Source of the DNA: Amycolatopsis mediterranei
GTDB taxonomy: Bacteria > Actinomycetota > Actinomycetes > Mycobacteriales > Pseudonocardiaceae
Assembly (NCBI RefSeq): GCF_026017845.1
Contig: NZ_CP100416.1
Span: forward strand, 3,789,989-3,853,988
Length of the DNA stretch: 64,000 bases
Direction of reading: 5' to 3'
The notes beneath the pieces were generated by a model, which saw nothing but the letters and a program-made list of their open reading frames with translations, made no database searches and was not told the DNA's origin. This document shows positions 1 through 8,090 of this stretch, one piece after another. Each line of letters starts with the position of its first letter. Within the stretch, counting starts at the first letter, position 1. Both the position numbers and the translations under genes were made by a program.

Positions 1-1
1 C

Positions 2-325
2 TACGCGTGGACCGAAGGCCGGACGGCCCCGGCCGTCGAAATCGCCGTCGAAGCCCTGGTCGAGACCACCGCCGACGGCCGGGCCGAGGCCGTCTACCAG
101 ACGTCGAGCGCGCTGGCGGAGGTGCTCGAGCTGTGCGTCCGGCCGCGGTCGCTGATGGAGATCGCCGCGCTGCTGGCCCTGCCGCTCGGCGTGGTCCGCG
201 TGCTCGTGTCGGACCTGATGCAGGACTACCTGGTGATCGTCCGCGACACGCTGTCGGACACGGCCACCTGGGACGAGCGCCACGACCTGATGGAACGCGT
301 GCTGCACGGGCTGCGCGACCTGTAG
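2..325 (+). CDS. DUF742 family protein (5' end outside window)
   Basis: The window opens inside this gene; the frame is open from base 2 to the TAG at 323-325 and gives 107 residues. The sequence has the YAWT...GRT start-of-domain motif, a winged-helix-like centre (RPRSLMEIAALLALPLGVVRVLVSDL) split here only for description, and the usual C-terminal RVLHGLRDL. DUF742 proteins are normally encoded in actinobacterial conservons beside a Roadblock/LC7 protein and a small GTPase; here the next gene is an MHYT protein, 13 bp downstream, so the usual GTPase partner is not seen on this side. Family identification is firm; role (signalling scaffold) is known only from the family. Confidence 0.85.
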   Translation, partial: YAWTEGRTAPAVEIAVEALVETTADGRAEAVYQTSSALAEVLELCVRPRSLMEIAALLALPLGVVRVLVSDLMQDYLVIVRDTLSDTATWDERHDLMERVLHGLRDL

Positions 326-338
326 AGAGGACTTCGCC

Positions 339-1103
339 ATGGAGCATTTCGCGCTGGGGCACTGGCTGCTCGTGCTCGCGTACCTGACGTCGGTGGTCGG
401 CTGCGCGCTCGGGCTGGCGTGCGCGGTCCAAGCCCGGCACGCGGCCGATCCCCGCCACCGCGTGCGGTGGCTGGTGCTGGCCGCCGTCTCGATCGGCGGC
501 GTCGGCATCTGGCTGATGCACTTCGTGGCCATGCTCGGCTTCAGCACCCCGGGCATGCCGGTCCGCTACGACATCTTCCGCACGGTCCTGTCGGCGATCC
601 TGTCGGTGGTGGCGGTGTTCGCGGGGCTCGTGGTGGTGGGCGGCCGCGCGAAGTTCGGCTGGTGGCGCCTCGCCCTAGGCGGCGTCATCACCGGCCTGGC
701 GGTGAATGTCATGCACTACACGGGGATGTCGGCGCTGCGGGTGAAGGGCGACTTCGGCTACGACGGCGGCCTGGTGGCCCTCTCGGTGGTGATCGCGGTG
801 GTGGCGGCGACCGCGGCGCTGTGGTTCGCGGTCTTCCTCGACCGCCTTGCGCTGCGGCTGCTGGCCGGCTTCGTGATGGGCGCGGCGGTGACGGGCATGC
901 ACTACACGGGCATGGCGGCGGTCCGGATGACGATGGACGCGAACGCCCCGGACCCGGCGGGCGCGGAGGTGTTCTCGTTCCTGTTCCCGGTGTTCGTGCT
1001 GGCGGCGATCGCGATGGCCGTGCCGCTGTGCGCGGTCCTGATGGCGCCGGCGGTTTCGCCGGAGGCCGCCGAGTCCGGCGTGGAAGACGCCGTCGCGGTG
1101 TGA
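339..1103 (+). CDS. MHYT-domain integral membrane sensor protein
   Basis: A 254-residue protein of about seven membrane segments. Three MHYT-type motifs are visible: LMHFVAM (about residue 59), VMHYTGM (about 125) and GMHYTGM (about 186), as in the duplicated MHYT sensor unit proposed to bind copper and sense O2, CO or NO. There is no output domain (no GGDEF, EAL or kinase), so this is a stand-alone sensor module. The start is supported by GAGAGGA nine bases upstream. It lies 13 bp after the DUF742 gene and is probably co-transcribed with it; a perfect 12-bp hairpin follows the stop at once. Signal and partner are unknown. Confidence 0.88.
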   Translation: MEHFALGHWLLVLAYLTSVVGCALGLACAVQARHAADPRHRVRWLVLAAVSIGGVGIWLMHFVAMLGFSTPGMPVRYDIFRTVLSAILSVVAVFAGLVVVGGRAKFGWWRLALGGVITGLAVNVMHYTGMSALRVKGDFGYDGGLVALSVVIAVVAATAALWFAVFLDRLALRLLAGFVMGAAVTGMHYTGMAAVRMTMDANAPDPAGAEVFSFLFPVFVLAAIAMAVPLCAVLMAPAVSPEAAESGVEDAVAV

Positions 1104-1132
1104 GCCGGCCCGCGGAGAACCCGCGGGCCGGC
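1104..1132 (+). terminator. Strong hairpin after the MHYT gene
   Basis: Arms GCCGGCCCGCGG (1104-1115) and its exact complement (1121-1132) with a 5-base loop start one base after the MHYT stop. There is no U tract, as is common for high-GC actinobacterial terminators. It separates two convergent genes and may serve both. Confidence 0.7.
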
Positions 1133-1144
1133 GATCTCACCTCC

Positions 1145-3541
1145 CTACAGGCTGCACAGCAGCGAACAGGCCTTGGCCGCTGACCAGTCCGTTGTGGACG
1201 GTGGCGTCCCCGGCGGGACGTTCACCGGCACGTAGCTCACCTTCGCCTTGTTGGTGATCGGGAACAGGTTCAGCAGCGCGTAGGTTGCGCAGTACACCTG
1301 CTTCGACTGGCCCGCCGCCAGCGTGAACGGACCCGTCTGGCACGACGGCTCCACGGTGTCCACCACCTGCGCCGACGTGATCCCCACCGGACCCTGGTTC
1401 GTCACCGTGATCCGCCAGTACGCCGACGCCGCGAGCACGCCGAGCAGACCGACCGGGGCCTGTTTCGCCCAAGGTCCGGCGCCGCCCGGGCCGCACTCGG
1501 CCGGGTGGACCGCCGTGCAGATCTCCTTCTCCACGGTCACCTTCGGGGTACACGACGCGCCGGGGGCGACCGGGAGCGTCACCGTGTTCGAACTGAACGA
1601 ACCCGTCGAATCCGTGCCCGTCGCCGTGTTCGCCACCGACGTCACCGTGCAGTCCGCCGAGAGCGTCGTGCGGAAGCACAGCTGGGGTGCGTCGCCCGCG
1701 AAGTCGACCACCAGCGAACCGCTGAAGCCGGCCGCGCTGTGGAGCACCAGGGTCGTCGTCACGGTGATCGACGGGTGCGCCGCCACCGAGACGCCGGTGA
1801 GGTCGACCGAGCCGTCCGGGGCGAAGCCCGGGGTCGGCACCACCGCGCCGCCGGAGTCGACGACCGTCACCCGCGACGCCGCGAAGTCGACGTTCGCCGG
1901 GTCGACGCCCGTCAGCCGCGCGGACGTGTAGCCCTGGACGTGACTTCCGCCGTCACAGTAGAAATCACCCGGACGCAGGGTCACCTGCCCGCCGGAGCGG
2001 ACACACGGCGTGGCGCCGGTGATCGGGTCCATCGAGAACAGCACGCCCGCGTCGCCGAGGCCGATCAGGCAGCCCGACGGCGGGTCGTACGCGTACCCGT
2101 AGTCCCGCGTCGCGCCCCCGTTCACCGAGGGGTGGGTGATCCGCGCGGGCAGCCCCGCGCACGCCGCCCCCGTCGTCCAGTCGTGGCACACGGCCGCACC
2201 CGCGATACCGCCGTTCCAGACCGGGAGGTAGCTGCGCACGTGGCCGCTCGGGTCGGTGACGACCTCCGGGTTGAAGACGTACGTCCCGTTCGGCAGCGCG
2301 GCCGCGCCAGGCGGTGCGGGCAGCGCCGAGCCGTCGAGGGCGTAGCACGTCGTGACGTTGGTGCCGCCGGTCGTCGACGAGCACACCCCCACCGGGGCAC
2401 CGGTCGTGCCGAACGCCGTGTAGGCGTTGTAGGTGAAGTTCCCCGCCGGTCCGGTCGGCCGCCAGGAAGCCCAGCCGGCGCACGCCGTGGCCGTCGCCGG
2501 GTCGAAGCAGCCCAGCGACGGCACCTGCGCCGTGCCGGGGTTCGACGACGACGCGAACACCTTGCCCGCCACGACGTCCAGCGCGCCGTAGACGTACGGG
2601 TTGCCGCTGATGGGCGGCGCGATCGGGGCGTACGGCTGGCCGCCGCAGGCGCTCTGCGTGGCGATGGTCCAGCAGACCACCGCGCCGCTGCTGATCAGGC
2701 CGTACAGGTTGCCCCCGGTCTCCACGAACCCGGTGATGCCGGAGACCGCGGGCGATCCGCCGGTGGCGGCCAGTGCCCAATACCCGCAGTTGGCCGAGGC
2801 GGCCATGTCGAGGCAGGCGACGCCGACGGAAGCCGCCGTGACGGCGGGGTAGTAGACCTTCGCGGGCGACGCGGGATCGCGGACGTACTGCTCGACCATG
2901 GTGGTGGCGATGTCCCCGGCCCCCAGTGTGCCGAGCGGGCCGGGCGCGGTGTTGAGCACCTTCGGCCACGGGCCGCCCGGGCATCGCGTGCCGGTGGCGA
3001 GCTCGGTGCAGACCACCTTCGGCGACGTGGCCCCCAGGTGGTGGTAGATGTTCCAGGCCTGCAGCGAGCCGCCCGGCGTGCGGTACAGGATCGGCGAGAA
3101 GCCGTCGCCGCCGGTCGCGGTGGTCACCGCCTGCACGGGCGGGGTGAGGGCGCCGGTCAGCTGGGTCGCGTCGGGCCCGGCGGCCGGGTTCGTCGCGCGG
3201 ACGGCGGTGACGCCGGACGCCGGTTCGGCGCCGGCGAACGTGCTGCCGTCGGTGGACCACTCCGGCGTCCAGCCGGGCGGGACGTGCAGCGAGCCGGACT
3301 GATAGGCCTGGCCGGCGCCGACGGCGTCGGTGATGGCGGCGGCGCCGGTCGTGGTCGCGTGGTCTTCGTAGCCGACGACCCAGTTCGCGGTCGCGCCGTG
3401 CGCGGCCGGGGAACCGGTGCGCTGCACGGACTTCGTCAGCGCCGAGACCGCCGGAGCGGGGTCGGCGGCTGCGGGCAGCGGGACGGCGACGGCCGTCGTG
3501 AGCACCAGGGGCAGGACCGCCCCCAGAATGCGTCTTCGCAT
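1145..3541 (-). CDS. Large secreted Cys-repeat protein with DUF11-like C-terminus
   Basis: 798 residues from the ATG at 3541, chosen because GAGGA lies just upstream and a clear signal peptide follows (MRRRILGAVLPLVL...AAADPAP). The open frame extends about 95 residues further upstream, but that part has no secretory logic. The middle holds about six repeated units, each with a Cys pair enclosing a short Thr/Ala-rich loop, for example CTELATGTRC, CLDMAASANC, CWTIATQSAC, CFDPATATAC and CHDWTTGAAC, spaced roughly 50-65 residues. This suggests a beta-propeller-like fold with disulfide-closed loops. The C-terminal ~130 residues have a DUF11-like repeat (YWRITVTNQGPVGI) with more cysteines. No catalytic motif or anchor is recognised. 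A surface or matrix role is inference. Confidence 0.75.
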   Translation of the reverse strand: MRRRILGAVLPLVLTTAVAVPLPAAADPAPAVSALTKSVQRTGSPAAHGATANWVVGYEDHATTTGAAAITDAVGAGQAYQSGSLHVPPGWTPEWSTDGSTFAGAEPASGVTAVRATNPAAGPDATQLTGALTPPVQAVTTATGGDGFSPILYRTPGGSLQAWNIYHHLGATSPKVVCTELATGTRCPGGPWPKVLNTAPGPLGTLGAGDIATTMVEQYVRDPASPAKVYYPAVTAASVGVACLDMAASANCGYWALAATGGSPAVSGITGFVETGGNLYGLISSGAVVCWTIATQSACGGQPYAPIAPPISGNPYVYGALDVVAGKVFASSSNPGTAQVPSLGCFDPATATACAGWASWRPTGPAGNFTYNAYTAFGTTGAPVGVCSSTTGGTNVTTCYALDGSALPAPPGAAALPNGTYVFNPEVVTDPSGHVRSYLPVWNGGIAGAAVCHDWTTGAACAGLPARITHPSVNGGATRDYGYAYDPPSGCLIGLGDAGVLFSMDPITGATPCVRSGGQVTLRPGDFYCDGGSHVQGYTSARLTGVDPANVDFAASRVTVVDSGGAVVPTPGFAPDGSVDLTGVSVAAHPSITVTTTLVLHSAAGFSGSLVVDFAGDAPQLCFRTTLSADCTVTSVANTATGTDSTGSFSSNTVTLPVAPGASCTPKVTVEKEICTAVHPAECGPGGAGPWAKQAPVGLLGVLAASAYWRITVTNQGPVGITSAQVVDTVEPSCQTGPFTLAAGQSKQVYCATYALLNLFPITNKAKVSYVPVNVPPGTPPSTTDWSAAKACSLLCSL

Positions 3542-3934
3542 GGTTGGTCCTCGATTCCGGAATGGAGTGGAATGCGCCGGGAAACGTTTTCCTGGCCGAA
3601 GGAAAATCCTATGCCGCTGCGGCAGTGCGTTTGAAGCACTCTCACCCGGGCGCCGGAAAAGCGATGCGAACAGCGCAATTAATGGGCCAGATGCCGTGGT
3701 GGACACCTGTTCTGACGAGGAGATTTCGGCGTTACTGTCACTCGAACGCCGCCCGGCGTTCACTCGTTCGGGTAACGAGGCGAGGCTAAGAGCCCGCGTT
3801 TCCGAAGAGGTCCGAGATTTATTCACCGGAAACCCGATCCGGCGGCCCGCCGTCGGCTGTGCGCCGAATTCGCCGGCGCCGTGGTGGTCGGCCGGGGCCG
3901 CGGCGCGCCGCCGGCGGTGAACGACTCCGGAGTC
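3542..3934. other. 393-bp intergenic region
   Basis: No convincing gene. It should hold the promoter of the secreted Cys-repeat protein on the minus strand. Near its start codon is a near-palindrome GGGAAACGTTTTCC (3579-3592). Further away are a small hairpin of the form GAACGCCG/CGGCGTTC around 3741-3758, and GACTCCGGAGTC (3923-3934), an exact 12-bp palindrome right after the stop of the GntR regulator that may act in its termination. Base composition is less GC-rich than the genes, which fits regulatory DNA. Confidence 0.4.
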
Positions 3935-4633
3935 TCAGCCGGATTCGGCGTCGAAGCGGAGTTTCGACGTGATGCGATACCGGTCGCCGCGGTAGGACGA
4001 GCGGGTCAGCTCGACTATCCGGCCGGTGGTGTCGCGGGTGAGCCGCTCGATGTGCAGGATCGGGGCGTACACCGCGATTTCGAGGAGCTCGGCCTGGCCG
4101 GGGTCGGTGACCGCGGGTTCGATCGTCTGCACCGCGTCCTGCACGGCGATCCCGAAGCGTTCGCGCAGCAGCCGGTAGAAGTTGCCCGCTTCCAGGTCCG
4201 CCGGGCGCAGGCCGGGGACCAGGGCCGCGGGCAGCGCCAGGCTTTCGATCGCGATCGGCTCGTCGTCGACGTACCGGACCCGGGTGACGCGCAGCACCGG
4301 CGCGCCCGGCTCGAGTTCCAGTTCCCCGGCCAGCGTCCGCGGGGCCGGCGACACCGCGAACGCGACCACCCGGCTGGTCCAGTGGCCTTCCGCGGGCGGC
4401 ACCGCGAGCCCGGTCGCCAGCTCCTGGGTGACCTTGTGCGGACTGGTGAACGTGCCCCGGCCGCGCTGGCGCACCAGCAGCCCGGTGCGGGTCAGCTCGT
4501 CGATGGCGGCGCGGACGGTCGGGCGGGAGACGCCCAGTTCCGCGGCGAGGTCCCGTTCGGAGGCGAGCCCGGTGCCGGGGCCGGCGTTCTCGATCACCTT
4601 CAGCAGGTGCCGCCGGACGCGGTCGCGCTTCAC
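3935..4633 (-). CDS. DasR-like GntR/UTRA transcriptional regulator
   Basis: 232 residues from the GTG at 4633. Winged-helix HTH at about 5-65 (SERDLAAELGVSRPTVRAAI, RGRGTF) followed by a UTRA ligand-binding domain, ending in the typical TRSSYRGDRYRI strand also seen in DasR. The frame stays open to a TTG at 4795 overlapping the GH20 stop, but that extra part consists of two copies of a 63-bp hairpin repeat that would encode a duplicated 21-residue segment; family length (about 230-255) favours the GTG. It is the last gene of the chitin/GlcNAc operon and probably senses a GlcNAc-derived sugar phosphate. The dre-like palindrome upstream of the operon is its likely target. Whether translation starts inside or before the repeats is open. 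Confidence 0.85.
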   Translation of the reverse strand: MKRDRVRRHLLKVIENAGPGTGLASERDLAAELGVSRPTVRAAIDELTRTGLLVRQRGRGTFTSPHKVTQELATGLAVPPAEGHWTSRVVAFAVSPAPRTLAGELELEPGAPVLRVTRVRYVDDEPIAIESLALPAALVPGLRPADLEAGNFYRLLRERFGIAVQDAVQTIEPAVTDPGQAELLEIAVYAPILHIERLTRDTTGRIVELTRSSYRGDRYRITSKLRFDAESG

Positions 4634-4662
4634 GGTGGGCGGCCGGTCCGCCGGCTCGCCAA

Positions 4663-4780
4663 CTTCTTTGCGGGGGCTCCGGATGGCGGGGCCGCCGGCT
4701 TGGGGCGAAGCCCCGGATGTCACGGCTTCTTTGCGGGGGCTCCGGGCGGTGGAGCCCCCGGCCTGGGGCGAAGCCCCGGA
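4663..4780. repeat. Two tandem copies of a 55-bp hairpin repeat, period 63 bp
   Basis: Copies at 4663-4717 and 4726-4780 share CTTCTTTGCGGGGGCTCCGG and TGGGGCGAAGCCCCGGA. Each holds a short GGGGC-GAA-GCCCC hairpin; the second also has a perfect GGGGGCTCC/GGAGCCCCC stem. The 63-bp period is 21 codons, so the reading frame of the regulator stays open through both copies. This looks like a small dispersed palindromic element that was duplicated between the GH20 and GntR genes. Confidence 0.8.
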
Positions 4781-4791
4781 GGGCACAGCGG

Positions 4792-6282
4792 TCAAGGCAC
4801 CGTCTTCCCGGACACTCCGAGCGCGCCGGCGAACCGGACGCGCTCCTTCGGCAGGGCACCCAGCGCGCGCAGCCGGTCGAGGTGGCCGGCCAGGCGCTGG
4901 TGGAAATCAGCATAACCGCGGCCCGGCGGCGACCACGCCCGTTCGGCCAGCGCACACAGCCGCGGGAACGCCAGGTGCCGCACGTGCTCGGGCGTCGGCG
5001 CGTGCTCGGTCCACAGCTGCGCCTGGGTGCCGAGCACCCCGGGCGCCGTCCCGTCGCTGACGGGCAGCCCGCCCGCCAGTGGATCGAAGCGGTAGACGTC
5101 CTCCAGCGTCGTCACGGGTCCGCGCGGCGGCTCGCCGGGGTCCTCGCTCTGCCGGTAGTCGAAGTACGTCGACGTGTGCGGCGCCATGACGACCTGGTGG
5201 CCGCGGGCGACGGCGAGCGCACCGTGGGCGGGGTCGCGCCACGCGGTGACGACCAGGTCCGCGGGCAGCCGTCCCGCGGCGTGGCCGGTCTCGTCCCAGC
5301 ACACGGCCCGGCGGCCCAGCTCCGCGACGATGTCGTGCAGCCGGCCGAGGAACCACGGGTGGAGTTCGGCGGGGCGCACCCCGAGGCTCGCCGCGGTGGC
5401 CCGCGCGACCGGGCTGGTCTCCCACTGCGTCGTCGGGCATTCGTCGCCGCCGATGTGCAGGTACGGCGCAGGGAACACGCCGGCGACCTGCGTGAGCACG
5501 TCCCGGCAGAAGGCGAAGGCCTCGTCGTGGACGCCGAGGATGTCGGGGCTGATGCCCCACTCCGTCCACACCGGCAGGGCCACCGACGGCCGGTTGCCCA
5601 GCGAAGGGTAGGCGGCCAGTGCCGCGCGCACGTGCCCGGGCAGGTCGATCTCCGGCACGATCCGCACGCCGCGCTCGGCGGCGAAGGCGACCAGGTCGCG
5701 CAGCTCCCGCTGGGTGTAGAAGCCGCCGTGCGGGACGCCGTCGAAGACGCCGCTGCCCGCGGGCCCGACCATCGATTCGGCCCGCCAGGCCCCGACCTCG
5801 GTGAGCCGGGGCCGGCGGTCGATCTCGATCCGCCAGCCCTGGTCGTCGGTGAGGTGCAGGTGCAGGACGTTGAACTTGTGCAGCGCCAGGAGATCGACGA
5901 ACTCGCGCAGGAACGAAAGCGGCATGAAGTGCCGGGCGACGTCGAGCAGCACGCCGCGCCACAGCAGGCGGGGCGCGTCGCGGATCGTCAGGCACGGCAG
6001 CCGCGGGTGCAGCTGGCGGATCGTCTGCACCCCGGCGAGCAGGCCCGCGTCCGTGGACGCGGTGAGCAGCGCGCGGCCGGGGGTGACTTCCAGGGTGTAC
6101 TCCTCCGGCCCGAGCCCCGGTTTCCGCGCGAGCCGGATGACGGGCCCGTCGGGGACCAGGGGGAGCCCGGTGTACGCGGCGAGCAGCCGGGCCGGGCCCC
6201 GGGTGCCGGGGCCCGCCAGGATTCCGGTGGGCACGCAGGAACCGGCGCGGCGGGTCAGCTGCGCGGGGCGGGGGATGAGCAT
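4792..6282 (-). CDS. Family 20 glycoside hydrolase, beta-N-acetylhexosaminidase
   Basis: 496 residues. The N-terminal GH20b-like domain (1-120) is followed by the GH20 barrel with HLTDDQGWRIEI, the EIDLPGH strand and the catalytic Asp-Glu pair in HIGGDECP (about residue 280). The family removes terminal GlcNAc from chitobiose-type oligosaccharides. There is no signal peptide, so it should act in the cytosol on imported chitobiose. Its ATG overlaps the stop of the upstream permease (TGATG), implying translational coupling. The regulator gene follows directly. Together with the ABC genes this fits a DasABC-type uptake and hydrolysis route. Confidence 0.93.
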   Translation of the reverse strand: MLIPRPAQLTRRAGSCVPTGILAGPGTRGPARLLAAYTGLPLVPDGPVIRLARKPGLGPEEYTLEVTPGRALLTASTDAGLLAGVQTIRQLHPRLPCLTIRDAPRLLWRGVLLDVARHFMPLSFLREFVDLLALHKFNVLHLHLTDDQGWRIEIDRRPRLTEVGAWRAESMVGPAGSGVFDGVPHGGFYTQRELRDLVAFAAERGVRIVPEIDLPGHVRAALAAYPSLGNRPSVALPVWTEWGISPDILGVHDEAFAFCRDVLTQVAGVFPAPYLHIGGDECPTTQWETSPVARATAASLGVRPAELHPWFLGRLHDIVAELGRRAVCWDETGHAAGRLPADLVVTAWRDPAHGALAVARGHQVVMAPHTSTYFDYRQSEDPGEPPRGPVTTLEDVYRFDPLAGGLPVSDGTAPGVLGTQAQLWTEHAPTPEHVRHLAFPRLCALAERAWSPPGRGYADFHQRLAGHLDRLRALGALPKERVRFAGALGVSGKTVP

Positions 6283-7100
6283 CAGCCCTTCACCGCGCCC
6301 GCGGTCATGCCTTCGACCAGGTGGCGCTGCACGAGCGCGAAGAAGACGACGACGGGCAGCGCGAACAGCGTCGAGGCGGCGATGAGGCCGCCGTAGTCGG
6401 TGCCCGTGCTGGTGCTGAACGAAACCAGCCAGACCGGCAGCGTGTAGCCCGAGCTGTCCTTCATGATCACGTAGGCGAACAGGAAGTCGTTCCACGCGGT
6501 GATGAAGGCGAACACGCTGGTCGCGATCAGCCCGGGCAGCACGAGCGGCAGCAGGACCGAACGCATGACCCGCCCGCGCGTCGCGCCGTCGACCATCGCC
6601 GCTTCCTCCAGTTCGACCGGGATCCCGTGCAGGAAGCCGCGCAACGTCCAGATCGTGAACGGCAGCACGAGCGCCACGTAGGTCAGGATCAGCCCGGGCA
6701 GCGTGTCGAGCAGGTGTGCGCTCTTGAGGCCGAGGAACAGCGGGATGACCAGCGCGGGCACCGGCACCATCTGCAGCACCAGCACGCCGATGAGGAAGCT
6801 GCGGCGCCCGAAGAACCGGAAGCGCGTCAACGCCGTCGCGGCCAGGAAAGCGACCACAATGGACAAGACGACGACCGACACGACGACCACGACGCTGTTG
6901 GCGAGGTCCTGGACGAACCCCGGTTTGGCGAGCGCGCCGGCGAAGTTGTCCAGGGTGACGTCGAGGGGCAGGAACTCCGGCGTGGGACTGAGGATCTTGC
7001 CGGCGGGTTTGAACGCCGTGAGCACCATCCAGTAGACCGGGAAGATCCACACGAGACAGAAGACGGCCGCGGTGACGTTGCGGCCGATCCGCCGGATCAC
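6282..7100 (-). CDS. Carbohydrate ABC transporter permease (MalG/DasC type)
   Basis: 272 residues from GTG 7100, six predicted membrane segments, with the cytoplasmic EAA loop ELEEAAMVDGATRGRVMRSV that contacts the ATPase. The start overlaps the preceding permease stop by 4 bp (GTGA) and its own stop overlaps the GH20 start. No ATPase gene lies in the operon; actinobacterial sugar systems of this class usually borrow the shared MsiK ATPase encoded elsewhere. The substrate is inferred from context to be chitobiose or a related GlcNAc sugar. Confidence 0.92.
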   Translation of the reverse strand: MIRRIGRNVTAAVFCLVWIFPVYWMVLTAFKPAGKILSPTPEFLPLDVTLDNFAGALAKPGFVQDLANSVVVVVSVVVLSIVVAFLAATALTRFRFFGRRSFLIGVLVLQMVPVPALVIPLFLGLKSAHLLDTLPGLILTYVALVLPFTIWTLRGFLHGIPVELEEAAMVDGATRGRVMRSVLLPLVLPGLIATSVFAFITAWNDFLFAYVIMKDSSGYTLPVWLVSFSTSTGTDYGGLIAASTLFALPVVVFFALVQRHLVEGMTAGAVKG

Positions 7101-8020
7101 AGGTCCTCCCCGGAGCGGACGAGCCGCCGCACGTACACGGCGGTCAGGCCGGCGAGCAGCGCGACCGAGACGACGGCGATCGCCGCGCCCTGGCCGAAGT
7201 CGTTGCGGCTGAAGGCCCGCGTGAAGGTCCAGATGCCCAGCGTCGTCGTGCCGCCGCCCGGGCCGCCCTGGGTGAGGATCCAGATCTGGTTGAACACGGT
7301 GAAGTCCCAGATGACCGAGAGGATGGTGACCAGGCCGAGGATCGGCTGCAGGAACGGGACGGTGATCGTGCGGTGCACCCGCCACGGCCCGGCGCCGTCC
7401 AGCGCCGCGGCTTCGTAGTAGGAGCGCGGGATCTGCGAGAGACCGGCGTGCAGGGTGAGCGCGGCGAACGGGACCGACTGCCACACGACCAGCAGCCAGA
7501 CGAGGGTGAACGCCGACGCCGGGCTCGTGGTCCAGTCGTGCTGGGTGAGGTCCCCGAAACCGAGCCGGGTCAGCAGCCAGTTCACCACGCCGTAGCCGGG
7601 CTGGAAGAGCCACTGCCAGACCAGGGTGGACGCCACGTTCGGCAGCGCCCACGCCGCGATCAGGCTGAGGGTGACCGCCGTGCGCATCCGGCGGCCCAGG
7701 CGCTGCAGCAGCAGGGCGACGCCGGAGGCGATCACGAGCGTGCCGGCCACCAGCGCGGCGCAGAACCCGAGGCTGCGCCCGAGGACCGGGAGCAGCTGGG
7801 GATCGGCGAGGACGGCAGCGTAGTTGTCCCCGCCGGCGAAGCGCGTCGTGCCGGTGAACAGCGACCGCAGCCCGTACTCCTGCAGCGAGATGACGACCAG
7901 CCGGACGAGCGGATAGCCGAGCACGAGCCCGAGCAGCGCGGCCGCGGGCAGGAGCAGGCCGTAGGGCAGCAGGGAAACGCGTGGCGTTCTTTCCCGGGTG
8001 GGCGCCTTCTCGAGCAGCAC
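7097..8020 (-). CDS. Carbohydrate ABC transporter permease (MalF/DasB type)
   Basis: 307 residues with six membrane segments; the EAA loop reads YYEAAALDGAGPWRVHRTIT. It pairs with the next permease, which it overlaps by 4 bp. It sits 70 bp downstream of the substrate-binding lipoprotein gene, a common place for translational reinitiation or a weak attenuator. Assignment to the heterodimeric CUT1 permease family is secure; the sugar specificity is inference from the flanking GH20 and GH16-CBM genes. Confidence 0.92.
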   Translation of the reverse strand: MLLEKAPTRERTPRVSLLPYGLLLPAAALLGLVLGYPLVRLVVISLQEYGLRSLFTGTTRFAGGDNYAAVLADPQLLPVLGRSLGFCAALVAGTLVIASGVALLLQRLGRRMRTAVTLSLIAAWALPNVASTLVWQWLFQPGYGVVNWLLTRLGFGDLTQHDWTTSPASAFTLVWLLVVWQSVPFAALTLHAGLSQIPRSYYEAAALDGAGPWRVHRTITVPFLQPILGLVTILSVIWDFTVFNQIWILTQGGPGGGTTTLGIWTFTRAFSRNDFGQGAAIAVVSVALLAGLTAVYVRRLVRSGEDL

Positions 8021-8090
8021 GGAGACTCCTTCGCGAAGCAGGGGCGGGGTGGCACGGCGGGGACGGCGGTCGGCCGCGCCACCCCGCCGG

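Noticed and set aside
3720..3760. Possible tRNA or small structured RNA in the 3.5-3.9 kb gap
   Set aside because: Short stems only; no cloverleaf or known RNA motif could be built.
4634..4795. Extended start of the GntR regulator (TTG 4795)
   Set aside because: The extra 54 residues are encoded by two copies of a hairpin repeat and have no counterpart in the family; the GTG at 4633 gives normal length. Kept as a finding.
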